64,000 bases of DNA from Cymodocea nodosa (taxonomy: Eukaryota > Streptophyta > Magnoliopsida > Alismatales > Cymodoceaceae). A program made the position numbers and the translations under genes. Numbering within the stretch: position 1 is the first letter of the stretch; every line of letters starts with the position of its first letter. The stretch is from contig JAZBRI010000009.1 in the NCBI GenBank assembly GCA_036874045.1, positions 2,852,001 to 2,916,000 of the forward strand. The letters run 5' to 3'. The notes beneath the pieces are model-generated. The model worked only from the letters and a program-made list of their open reading frames with translations. It searched no databases and had not been told where the DNA came from. Shown piece after piece: positions 33,783 through 45,348 of this stretch.

Positions 33783-35059
33783 TCATTCAGCTGCCCTCCC
33801 AGAAGAGGTATCAATTTCATTAACCATTCTATTGATAGGATTAGGTATAGCTTGTATTGGCAATCCTCCAGTAGATCTAACTTCCATTGGTTCCTTCTGT
33901 CTAAGTGATATATTTCTATTCTGATTTTGATTTGCAGCATTTCCAAATATAAATTCTAGACGATTGTTTACTTGTTGGATTATCTTTTCTAATTTCTCTA
34001 TTCTAGCTCCTTGTTCAATTAATACTTCATAACTTATGTTCTTCTCATTTATATTTTCTCCTCCCTGGAAATTATTGTTTCTCCAAGATAAATTTGGGTG
34101 ATTTCTCCAATTAGGATTATAAAAATTTCCCAAGTTATCTCTCTGGTTTCTAGCATAAATAATATCTAAGTCATTTATGTTTGTATTCTTTCTGCTAGCT
34201 TTTGATTTAATGATAACTCTTCTATTTTCTTTGTTAATTCATTTAATTTCACCTCAAGCATAGTATTGGAATCTATTTCATGTATTCCTCTTGGCAATAA
34301 TCTTTTATCTGCAATAGCTTCAGCCGAATTTTCCCATTGTGTAGTTCTTTTTGCAAAATTTTCTAAATATGCCCATGCTTCTTCACTACATAATTTTAAA
34401 AATCCATTTTGACAAGTAGATTCTAATAAAGATTTCATTGAAACATCTATGCCTTCATAAATTATGCCTATTAATTGTGCTTTACTCATTGCATGATGTG
34501 GACATTGAGTCAGTAAATCTTTAAATCTTTCAAAATATTTCCAGAATGATTCACCCTATTTTTGGCTACACATTAATATTTCTTTCTTCTTTTTAATTGT
34601 TTGATGTGTTGGATAGTATTTTTCCAGAAAAATAGAGCAAAATTCAGTCTATGTAGAAATTAAATCAGGTGACAGAGTATATAACCATCTCTTAGCTGTA
34701 TCTTTTAAAGCAAAAGGGATATATCTAAGTTTAATAGCATCTATACTCATGTTCGGCATTCTCATCATTTGACAAACTTTGTTAAATTCTCTAAGGAAAT
34801 AATAGGCATCCTCTCTTTCAACTCCATAAAAATGTGGCAATTGACTAATATAATTAGATTTCAGTTCAAACCTATCTCCCTCAAAGTTTGGCAATCGAAT
34901 ATATGAAGGTTCATCAATTAATTCAGGATACAGAATCTCTCCTAATGGTTTTTCTACTGGAGCAGCCATCTCTACGTTCTCTTTTAAAGAAAGGTTAGCT
35001 ACACCCCAAAGAATTTCATTAAAGTTCAGTTCAGAAAATTTTTCAATACTCCTTTGCAA
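33783..35059 (-). pseudogene. Gag capsid ORF, displaced, element B
   Basis: Same domain as 18080-17007 in A, in pieces 35059-34649, 34489-34175 and 34133-33783. A Trp-to-stop change follows DLIST, a Gln-to-stop change breaks the SQK-GESF segment, and a single-base deletion near 34190 shifts the frame. The WRNHPNLSWRNNN tail and the following NPINRMVNEID segment are preserved. No zinc knuckle. It lies 3' of integrase as in A. Confidence 0.82.
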
Positions 35060-35640
35060 TGAAAATTCCTAGATAGTTGTTCTTACTAATCATTTAGTGC
35101 TTAGAGAACGAGTCCATGTGCTCATAAACAAATAGCAGAAAATTAATTACAAACCAGTTTGAAGTTTTCCATTCTATAAATATTTGTTGTCGGATGAAGG
35201 TTAAATCAGCTGCTTCTCCTTCCAGTTCCTCCAACACTTTCTCCTTTCTTTTAAAAGTACTGGTAACTCGTAAATAACATTCTGTTTCATATATATACTG
35301 CGCATCCATAAAGTGAATAAATCTCATTGCAAGAACGTGTGTTGCAACGTGCATCGTGGTTCCTGTTTTAATGGGTACGTGTACCACTACTAATTTCAAA
35401 TTTTGGAAACCGCTAAACCGACGAAGTTTCATTTGTGGTTAAAAGAATAACCGTTCTGCTTAATCCACGAACTAACCTCGTTGAGTTACAGATTACTCAA
35501 CAGAACACAGTCGGTTACTGTTGCTAACTCCACGAACTAACTTCGTTGAGTTACAGATAACTCAACGGAGTGACCTTATATTATATTCCTGACCTCGTGG
35601 AGTTACGGTTAACTCAACGGACTTACTTCATTGAGTTAAC
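35060..35640 (-). other. Leader region before the displaced Gag, element B
   Basis: Counterpart of 18081-18780 in A. A frame at 35432-35094 is open here (unknown protein, ELEGEAADLTF) although broken in A. 35455-35640 contains the inverted TAACTC/GAGTTA pairs. The donor-like GTATGT of A is not preserved. Confidence 0.4.
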
Positions 35641-35693
35641 ACTTGGCAACTTCTAAGTTTCACTCTCGTAAGTTTTCTATTTTATGTTTTTTT

Positions 35694-36165
35694 ACAAGTT
35701 TAACTGATACTATGCTTCGGTCAGACCTAAATATTTTTTATTTTTATTTATTATTATTTTTTTGTTTTTTTTTGTTTTTCTTTCGATTGAACCGATACTA
35801 TGTTTCAGTAAAACCATTTTTTTTTTCTAAAAATTAATATACAATTTTTTTTTCTCGGTTTAACCGATACTACGCTTCGGTCAGACCTAAATATTTTTTA
35901 TTTTTTTACTTTTCTTTCGGTTGAACTGATACTATGTTTCGGTAAAACCAAATTTTTTTAATGTTTCGGTCATATCGATGCTACGCTTCGGTCAGACCTA
36001 AATATTTTTTATTTTTTTACTTTTCTTTCGGTTGAATCGATACTATGTTTCGGTAAAACCAAATTTTTTTAATGTTCCGGTCATACCGATGCTACGCTTT
36101 GGTCAGACCTAAATATTTTTTAATTTTTCGGTCATACCGATGGATCCAGTCGGTTGAACCGCAAC
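35694..36165. repeat. About 111-bp tandem repeat in element B
   Basis: At least three head-to-tail units, marked by GGTCAGACCTAAATATTTTT at about 35719, 35879, 35989 and 36101 (spacings about 160, 110, 112). Each unit also holds CGGT..AACCGATACTA-type imperfect palindromes and TTTCGGTAAAACC. The first interval is enlarged by an extra poly-T segment. It occupies the slot where A has its env-position ORF, a common place for tandem arrays in Athila/Tat elements. Confidence 0.8.
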
Positions 36166-36169
36166 TATT

Positions 36170-37540
36170 TTTATGTTTTATATATATATATATATAAACA
36201 TAAAAATTGATTTCTTACTAAGTAAAGCTCGAGTAGTCCTTTACTCTGACTTCTTCTATAATTCCAAAGGAGCTTTTTGGTGTTTTCAGAATAGGTTTAA
36301 GTCTTTGTCCATTTACTTTAAATATATTCCGATTTTTAGGATTTTCAATTTCAATAGCTCCATAAGGATAAACATTTCGAACTATGTAAGGTCCTGCCCA
36401 TCTAGATCTTAATTTTCTTGGATGGTTATGGAGTCTAGCAATATAAAGATATACTTCTTGTCCTATTTCAAAGCTTTTAGGAATAATTTTTCTATCATGC
36501 TATAATTTAATTTTCTCTTTTTCTCTTACAGTCTTCGAATAAGCTTCATTTCTAAATTCTTCTAATTCAATTAGTTGCATTTTCCTATTTTCAACAACTT
36601 GATTTAAATTAGTGTTCAGAGTTTTTAATGCCTAATAAGCTTTATGTTCTATTTCAGCAGGTAAATAACAACTTTTTCCATATACTAGCCTAAAAGGTGA
36701 CATACCTAAGCTCGTTTTATAAGCAGTTCTATAAGCCCAAAGTGCATCTATCAATCTATTAGCCCAATCTGTTCTAGTAGGATTTACTACTTTTTCCAAG
36801 ATTAATTTAATTTGTTTGTTTGCACTTTCTACTTGTCCACTTGTTTGCGGATGATATGATGTTGCAATTTTGTGGTTTACTCCATATTTCTTCATTAAGG
36901 CTTCAAAACTTCTATTACAGAAATGAGTTCCTCTATCACTGATAATAGCTTTAGGTATTCCAAATCTAGCAAATATATTTGTTCTTATAAATTGTATTAC
37001 CACTTTGTTATCATTAGTTTTTGTAGAAATAGCTTCTATCCATTTAGATACATAATCCACCCCCAATAATATGTAATTAAATTGATTAGACATAGGAAAT
37101 GGACCCATAAAATCTATTCCCCACACATCAAAGATTTCAACCTCAACAATAGGATTAAGAGGCATCATATTCCTTTTTGATATTCTTCCTATTTGTTGAC
37201 ATCTTAAACAACTTAAGCAATATTTATGAGCATCTTTGAATAGTGTTGGCCAATAAAACCCACATTGCAGAATTTTTGCAGCAGTTTTCCCTGAACCAAA
37301 ATGTCCTCCACAAGCTTGGTCATGACAGAAAGACAATATGCTCGAATATTTAGTTTCTGGAACACACCTCCTTAAAACCAGATCAGGACATTTCTTAAAT
37401 AAGTAAGGGTCTTCCCAATAGTAATATTTTACTCTTGAGAAAAACAATTTCTTATCCTGTCTATTCCAATCCTTAGGTGTTAAACCAGTAACTAAGTAAT
37501 TAACTATGTCTGCATACCAAGGCATTGTGTTGATGGTCAT
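36170..37540 (-). pseudogene. Integrase of element B, with C-terminal domain
   Basis: 37540-36632 (302 codons) has the HHCC finger ([12 protein letters not shown]...CLSCLRCQ), the core Asp in WGIDFMGP, Asp in IISDRGTHF and Glu in GQVESANKQ, ending at AEIEHKAY. Downstream, 36490-36200 encodes the chromo/GPY-like C-terminal region: RKLRSRWAGPYIVRNVYPYG and KVNGQRLKPI. A stop after HKAY and another before HDRKI interrupt the link. This C-terminal region is deleted in A. Confidence 0.85.
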
Positions 37541-39111
37541 AATTGTTTATCAGGAAAATTATCCTTAATTTCAATATTTGATTTTTCTATTTGTAATCTT
37601 GATAAATGATCTGCTACTACATTCTCACAACCTTTTTTATCTTTAATTTCTAGATCGAATTCTTGCAATAATAATATCCATCGGATCAATCTAGGTTTAG
37701 TTTCTTTTTTCTTTATTAGATGTTTTAGAGCTGAATGATCTGTGTATACTATTACTTTAGCTCCAATCAAATATGATCTAAACTTTTCTAAAGCAAACAC
37801 AACAGCTAATAATTCTTTTTCAGTGGTTGTGTAATTAACTTGAGCATCATTTAAGGTTTTGCTTGCATAATGAATCACTCTAGGAGATTTTTCTATCTTC
37901 TGTCCTAACACTACTCCTACAGCAAAATCAGAAGCATCGCACATTAATTCAAATGGATGGTTCCGATTAGGTGCTTGAATTATAGGAGTTGAAATTAAGC
38001 TAGTCTTAAGTCTGAAAAATGCTTCCTTGCGATTTTTATCAAAGTTAAATGGAACATCTTTTAATAGATTAGTTAAAGGTCTAGGTATCTTACTAAAGTC
38101 TTTAATAAATCTTCTATAAAAACCAGCATGTCCTAGAAATGATCTAATATCTTTTACTGATTTAGGTTCTGGTAGATTAGAAATTACTTCTCTTTTAGCT
38201 TTATCTACTTCCAACCCTTTTTTAGAAACAACATGCCTTAAGACTATTCCTTGTTTAACCATGAAGTGACATTTTTCCCAATTTAAAACCAGATTTTTTT
38301 CCACACAGCGTTTTAATATTTGGTCTAAATTGCTTAAACACACTTCATATGAGTTATCATATACAGTAAAATCATCCATAAATATTTCTAAAAATTCTTT
38401 AGTCATTCCAATAAATATGCCCTACACACACCTTTGAAAGGTAGTTGGCGCATTGCATAATCCGAATGACATTCTTTTAAAAGCATAAGTTCCATTAGGA
38501 CATGTGAAAGTTGTTTTCTCTTGATCCTCTAATGCTACTGGAATTTGATTATACCCTGAATACCCGTCTAGGAAACAAAAATATTCTTGCCCTGCTAATC
38601 TTTCCAGCATTTGATCTATAAAAGGTAAGGGAAAATGATCTTTCCTAGTCACAACATTCAGCTTTCTATAGTCTATACATACTCTCCAGCCTAATTGAAT
38701 TCTAGTAGGTATCAAGTCTTGACTTTCATTCCTAATAACTGTTAATCCTGATTTCTTGGGAACTACATGGATTGGACTAACCCACGAGCTATCAGAAATC
38801 GGATATATTATATCATTATCTAACCATTTAACTATTTCCTTCCTGACTACTTCCTTAAGGTTTGGATTTAATCTCCTCTCAAGAATTCTAACAGGTTTAG
38901 CATTCTCTTCTAAATATATGTGGTGACAGCATAAAGTTGAACTTAACCCTTTTATATCAGTCATAGTCCATCCTATTGCTTCTTTATAACTTTTTACTAC
39001 ATCTTTTAATTTAGCTATTTGATCCTCTTTCAAATCTGAAGCAATAATGATTAGATAGGTCCGTTTATCTTCCAAAAATATATAGGTTAATTCAGGAGGT
39101 AAATGTTTTAA
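37537..39111 (-). pseudogene. RT / RNase H of element B
   Basis: 39075-38422 (RT fingers and palm, [10 protein letters not shown], up to QRCV), a CAG-to-TAG stop, then 38406-37537 with catalytic FMDD and RNase H ([34 protein letters not shown]). A one-base deletion near 37540 separates it from integrase. Compared with A the RNase H catalytic positions are better preserved. Confidence 0.87.
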
Positions 39112-40850
39112 TTATAAATGCTGCCCATCAGAAGCTAGAGCTCCTAATTGAACATCATCATTTTTTAAATTAATTTCTTCCTGATCTCCTTCTATATTTA
39201 TGCTTTCACTTTCTTCTAAAGTTTCAGAATTGATTTGCCTATTTAATTCTTCTTGAATCACATCATCTAACATATCTCCTTCATCCTCTAAAAAGTCTAT
39301 GGTATGTAAGGACATTTCTAACTCCTCAAACCTTTCTGGTTTGAAAATATTTAATTGAGTATCCTCATTACCATATGCTAACTTCATTACTCTAGTTTTA
39401 CAATTTATAACACCCCCTGATGTTGCTAAAAATGGCCTTCCCAAAATTAAAGATGTATCACTATTTTTATACTTAATTTGTTGGGAATCCAAAATTACAA
39501 TATCAATAGGATATATAAAATTCTTGATTTTAATTAAGACATCCTCTATTTTTCCTCTAGGGTATCTTATACTTCTATCAGCTAATTGAATAACCGTACT
39601 AGTAGGAGTTAAGCCTTCTAATCCTAAGGATGTAAAAATATCACTTGGCATAACATTTATACCTACACCTAAGTCTATTAAGGTTCTTTCTAGAATGGTA
39701 TTTCCTATGGTGCATGATATAACAGAGATTCCAGGATCAGATAACTTTTTAGGAATTTGTGGCAGAAATAGGGAACTACTTTGCTCAGCTGAAAAGACCT
39801 TTCTAAGAACTTTTCGCTCTCTTTTCTTAGTACACCAATCCTTCAGAAATTTAGCACAAGGTGGCATATTCTGCAATAGATTTAACAAAGGAATGTTAAC
39901 TTGTACTTTTTCAAAAATTTCTCTGATTTTTTCTTATTTTTCAGGAATTATTTGTTGTAATCTTTCAGGATAGAGTGCTAAAAATTTTGATTTCAAAGAC
40001 TCTTTTTCTTTCAGTTGATTTGTTTGATCATTTTTAGCTTCAATTGCAGATTCAGATTGTTCTTTAATGATTTCTAGATTTTCAGCTATTACATTTTCAT
40101 TATCATTTTGATTTTTACTCTTGTCCACCTTCATATCATTTTCATTTTGAGTTCTTGGTGGTATATCAGTTCCAGATCTTAATGTTACACATACATCTTC
40201 CAGATTTTCGTTACTTTCATGATGTTTTTGTATATCATTTTTGTGATTATGATCTTCAATTGTTTTTAGTTTTAAAGTGCATTCTTTAAATTCTCTTACA
40301 TTAGTGTTTTCTGTTTGCTATATATTTTGCAAGTTGTGCAGGTTTATAACATTATAATTTTCATTGTCCTATTGCAAAACTTGTATTTTCATTGCATTTT
40401 TGTCCAATGCTTTTAATTTTGTTTCTAGATCATCTAATTTCATTGCATTCAATTTTTGATCAATTCTCTTTTTTTCAGTTTTGTAAATTATATCCTGTTT
40501 AGGTTCTGAATATGCCTCCTTATAGTTTAACCAGTTGACTTCTTGTTGTTGACACACAAAGTATTCCAGTTTGTCCAGATTTTGCTCTATACTATGCTCC
40601 AGTCTGTCATAGCTATCCCAAACTTCAGTGTCTCTCATCATATTACACATTCTATACTGACCATCAGTTGGGTAAACTATGAGATTCTCATACTCGGCTC
40701 TATTATATTGAGGATAATTCATTTGTTGTTCATGGGATCTATCAATCTGTAAATGTCTCAATTTCAAACAATCAGAAATGTCGTGTCCTTCAGAATTGCA
40801 GAATTCACATATGCTAATTAAAGGATTCAGAAATCTTTAAGCATAAGCAT
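39112..40850 (-). pseudogene. Zinc-knuckle plus protease frame of element B
   Basis: Knuckle region at about 40850-40768 (CEFCNSEGHDISDC recognisable), then 40767-40369 continuing without the stop seen in A (CQQQEVNWLNY). Further stops fall at the MKIQVLQ, NI-QTEN and IPEK positions. Protease 39888-39112: LIDLGVGINVMPSDIF (Ala to Val next to the active site) and LILGRPFLAT. It ends in the TAA (39114-39112) shared with A. Confidence 0.8.
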
Positions 40851-40941
40851 ATGCCATATTCTCAATTAGAGAAGAAAACACACAACTCTAACTATTAAAA
40901 TGAAATAGCTCTAATAGTTGCTTATATCTATTCAATTCAAT

Positions 40942-40959
40942 TCACCGGCAACGGCGCCA
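40942..40959 (-). promoter_or_regulatory. Primer binding site of element B (tRNA-Asp type)
   Basis: On the minus strand TGGCGCCGTTGCCGGTGA, differing at one of 18 positions from the expected complement of tRNA-Asp. It is seven bases inside the LTR edge. Confidence 0.8.
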
Positions 40960-40966
40960 TAAAACT

Positions 40967-42806
40967 TGTTTGAGTTTTCCCAGCACTACACTAGAAAAAC
41001 TTGGATTTGTTACTTCTATTTTTAATTAGTTAATTTATCTTTATGCCTATTCTTTCTTTTAGAAGTAAACAAACACCTTTAATATAATTTAGATATTAAT
41101 TCCAATTTGTACTTTAACTACAAGTGCACAGTGTCTATTGTATCAGTGTGCAAGTATAGGTCGATCCCACAGGGAATTGCTAACGAATTTAAGAAATGTT
41201 TGATTGTGAACAATTCAAATTTATATTCAATAAGCACTCCGTTGAGTTACAGTTAACTCAACGGACTAAGTTCGTTGAGTTATGGCTAACTTAACGGACT
41301 ATCCTCGTGGACTTAAGTTAACTCTAGAGCCTATCTCTTCTTTATAATACTACTATTTATAGAGGAATTCGGCCAACCATTGGGCGATTCCACAGATTGT
41401 AAATAACATCAATTAAGCTTTTTAATGCTAGTTAACATTGGATTTATCATTAAGCAATACTAACATTCAGATGATTGAAACAGTAACTATTAAAATCTTT
41501 AAGTTTTTTGTATGAACCAATTTCAATAAACTGTAAAATTAAAACTAACATAAAACAATCATAAAACTGATACAGATAACATTAATCACGATACAACACA
41601 AACAATACAACATACAAACAAAGATAAATTGTTTTTGGTATTTTTGTTTTTGATGAAATGGGCGAAAGGTGAAATGTAAAGTACTCTCACTTGACAGTAA
41701 ATACTTCCGACACTACTTGCAACGCGATTACACCACTGAAAATTAAACCACTTACAATTCTGTCTCCTCTCCCTATAGAATCGTGAGTCCAGAATTGCAA
41801 GATGATCTCCTCTTCAGCATATAGGCATCAACCCGAAGCCAAGGCTAAAAGCTTTACGATCTCCTGAAATATGAGTCAGCGCTTGGTGAAAATGTATTCC
41901 CTTCCCGCGACGCGATCCTCCTCACAGTGGTTGTCAGGCACTGTGTTTGGCTCGGAATCGACCTGACATCAGGCAAGTATTCTCACAGACCTCCGATGAT
42001 TGGTGATTATGGTGGTGATACGATGGTTGGTGTGATACTTCAGAGAATTGCCGATACTGTCTGTAGAAAGCTCGGTGCTCCTCCTCTGTATACACTAGCC
42101 GTCCATCGATCACACACCCTTCTTCTTTTTTTCTTCTTTTCTTTTTATTTCTTCAGTAGTAACTACTTCTGATTGAATGGTCGGTTGGATTTCCTTCCTT
42201 CAGATCAACGGCGATGATTTCTTTCTCCCTACGCGATTGAATTCCTGTGTGATACGTGCAAACATGGTTTTTCCTTCCAACTGTCTGTTCCTGCAACCGC
42301 TACAGTGGCATATTAGAAAATATATAGTCTGTGGAGTTACAAATAACTCAACGGACTTCCTTCGTTGATTTAACTATAAAACACGTGCAAAAATAACAAC
42401 TTAAGTTTATAATGCTAACCTAACACGTTGCCTTAGTGTATTTTCATGTAACTCAACGCGTGCAGTTATACTAACTTAACGAGTTATAACGTAAGTAAAT
42501 CTACCAGCTCTCAACACGTGTCAGCAGTAGTTTAAACATAAAATAACATTTCGGAGAGTTACAGGTATAACTATTCGATGCTCAGATGCATTTTCAAATA
42601 GTTAAGAATTTCACAACTTGTAATTTACCGACAGTTCATAAATGTACTAAATTAACATTAATTCTCCAAAATTAAGCAGATTCTTCAATTAAAGCATATA
42701 ACATTGCAATTATAACATAATGGCTTAATTCTCATATGATAAGTTAAATATTATGCAATTAACCATCATTTAACCGTTAATAATATGCACTTTTTCATTC
42801 TAAACA
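40967..42806 (-). repeat. 5' LTR of element B
   Basis: 1840 bp, TGTTTAG...CAAACA on the minus strand, close partner of the 3' LTR at 28852-30684. The minus-strand TATAAAAG seen in other copies is altered to ATAAAAAG near 42140. Confidence 0.87.
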
Positions 42807-43492
42807 CCCATTTTCATGATCATATGAAAACAAAAATACGAAAAACAACTTATCTGTGTTTATAGTTAGTATTTAAGTGTTGTATTGTTTTTTTTGTATT
42901 GTGATTAATGTTATTATTGTTAGTGTTTTGAATGTTTCTTGTTTGTTTAATTTAGAAAATAGAAAATAGAAAATAGTTTCACAGTTTACTGAATTAAATT
43001 GTTCCTGATACTTAAAGATTTTAATGGTTACTATTTGAAATATCTGAATGTTAATGTTGTTGAATGATAAATCTAATATTAACTAGCATTAAAGAGCTTA
43101 ATTGATGTTATTTACAATCTGTGGAACCGCCCAATGGTTGTCTGAATTCCTTTGTAAATAGCAGTATTAAATTGGATAGATAGCTTCGTTGAGTTACTTC
43201 AATTCTATGAGGTTAGTCCGTTGAGTTAGCTATAACTCAACGGAGTGCTTACTGAATATATAAATTTCATTATTAAAAACGGAACAGTAAATAATTCTAC
43301 CTCAATTCTCTATGGGATCGACTTGTATTTGTACACAAATACAATATATACTGTGCACTTGCAGTTAAAATACAAATTGGAATTAATATCTAATTTGTGT
43401 GAAAGATTGTTTGTTGACTTCTAAAAAGAAATTACTGATAAGCATAAAGATAAATTAACTAAGTTACAAATGGAAGTTAACAAACCCAAACA
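42807..43492 (+). repeat. LTR D, right fragment (plus orientation)
   Basis: Continues the LTR interrupted at 28851. It is the reverse complement of the distal part of the Athila-like LTR (inverted TAACTC/GAGTTA motifs at 43185-43250, then GTGCACTTGCAG), ending CAAACCCAAACA. With the left piece it totals about 1.5 kb, i.e. a full LTR lacking its first 815 bp. It is more diverged than the LTRs of A and B, so it is older. Confidence 0.8.
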
Positions 43493-44835
43493 ATGTGAAA
43501 GTAAGGAGAAGGTTGAGCTCTTCTCTTGGTGTCCACTCCATAAACGACTCTTGAAGGTAGGTCTCTCCCCTCTCTTGGATTCTTCACTCCCTCCTTTGAC
43601 GTTCTCCATCTTAGGGAGGTTGAATTGCTGTTATAATACCTCTTTGAGGTGTTGAATCTATGGAGTAGAGGAGTCTTGGAGATACTAGAGTTGGTGTGGG
43701 GAATTGTCTTCAAGAGTGCACTCCATTGTTCCTAAACATTGCTACATTTCCTTTAACGTTGGAAGTCCAATTCATGGAAGGAACAAGCTACATTCAAACA
43801 TGGAAGAATTGATGGAGAAGGTAGACATCTCATTTGGCTTGAAGCAAGGAAGTGACACCTCTTGTGTCATTGCATTGGAGGTGTGGTTTTAAGATATGAG
43901 GAGATGAACTATGAGTTGAGATGGAGTTTTGTATTTTCAGTTTTCATATTATATGTTTGTTGTATTTTGATTCAATGTTGTCCACACATTTTCATATCTT
44001 GTAATGTTGAAATTCTAGTTGTTCTCTTAATGCTTTTCAATGTTAAGTTTAGACTTCTCATGTGTTTGATTCAATTCTAACCTCTTGATTTACTTAGATC
44101 TTAATGTCACTTGTCGATTCTTAGTAAATTAGGGTATACATGGATATAGATGTATGGTTATAAGTTCATATATGCTAGATTTGGAGTAGAATAAGTAGTA
44201 TAATGTAGTGTAGTTTTATTTTCTTGCTTGTAGTGTAATAACTAATATTGTATATTGCATTCTCTTGAATGATAGATAAAAGAGGACGTAAATGAGTTTT
44301 TTCATGACTGATTTAATTCTATATAAAGTCATTCCTAATGTATCCATAGTTGTTAAGGCAATTATGTGATGAGAATGTATTTATACAAGACATGTCTATA
44401 AACTCTAAATGATTTTATTTTAATTGTTGTTTCCTATGAACTCGACCCGTTCTTGTATGTTTTCTATAATAGACTCTGTGTTCTTGTAGTTATAAATATA
44501 AAACTTGGTTTTATGTTAATTTCCTAGCATCAAAATCGCATACAACCATATAATATATAATGGATATTAAATCTTAGTGGCAAGAAGAGATGTCATGGTT
44601 GGTCTTATAAGAACTATAAAGAAAGAAGATCTCTCACTCAAATTTAAACAAAAACATTATTAATATTTTAAAATAAAGGAAAAGAAAATCTATCATCTAC
44701 CATCACCCTTGAGTATCCAACAGAAATTATTTGCCAAGGAGTTGTATTGCATTGGAGGTGTCCACGACCAATTTAATTTACTACCCTAGAGATATATTTC
44801 AACATATGGAAGTAAAACTTTTTCAATGGCACTAA
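43493..44835. other. Unassigned DNA between LTR D and Harbinger 2
   Basis: About 1.3 kb with short open frames on both strands (43421-43713, 43704-44080) showing no recognisable motif. A TTGCATTGGAGGTGT block occurs twice (about 43870 and 44747), hinting at an old duplicated element. I see no gene here. Confidence 0.45.
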
Positions 44836-45348
44836 GGGGGGGTTAGTGCCTAACAGAATTTAATCAATGGAAAGGAAAATTGTTGAATTCCATTAAGTAG
44901 GTGTTAGTGTGGCATATTAATGAAGGAAAGGAATGTTTCAACATTCCCAAGTATAAAAGGGAAAATTTTCCCTTACCGCTAGTTCATTTCCATCATCCAC
45001 CCTTTTGAAATCCCTTTCCACCATCGTCCCTGATTTCTTCTTGCAACCAACAAGCGATCGTCCATCGTGCGCATTCCAACTAGCTTCCATCCATGCACAT
45101 CTTCCATCACCCTTCTCCTAAGGGCAGGAAAGCATTGCTCCTTTGCCCTAGTCTTGCTGTGATAGCGAGAAACTTGCATAGAGCGAGAAATTTGTGTGGA
45201 GCTTCCCCTCCGTAGGTACATGGTAGAGTAGATCTTGTTTTTATTTTGCATATTTAGTTGGTGGATGATTGGCGTGCATATTTGTTCCATGGGGGTCTTG
45301 TGCGTGACACAGGGTCTGTCATCTCCCACGGTAGATGGTGGTTGCTCA

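Larger units (their letters stand above)
28852..42806 (-). mobile_element. Athila-like Ty3 retrotransposon B
   Basis: About 14.0 kb, minus strand, inserted into LTR D. Flanks CTCAT (28847-28851) and CCCAT (42807-42811) look like a 5-bp target duplication with one later change. Same internal order as A, including Gag capsid and F-box-like gene 3' of pol. It keeps the integrase C-terminal domain that A has lost and lacks the env-position ORF that A keeps; a 111-bp tandem repeat occupies that place. Its LTRs (1833 and 1840 bp) are alike, as expected of a genuine pair. Confidence 0.88.

Noticed and set aside
43421..44080. Overlapping ORFs on both strands next to LTR D
   Set aside because: Short, no motif, and partly inside the LTR end. 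Not enough to call a gene.
44979..45329. 116-codon minus-strand ORF
   Set aside because: It lies antisense in the GC-richer leader of Harbinger 2 and has no recognisable domain; the Myb-like gene is on the other strand.
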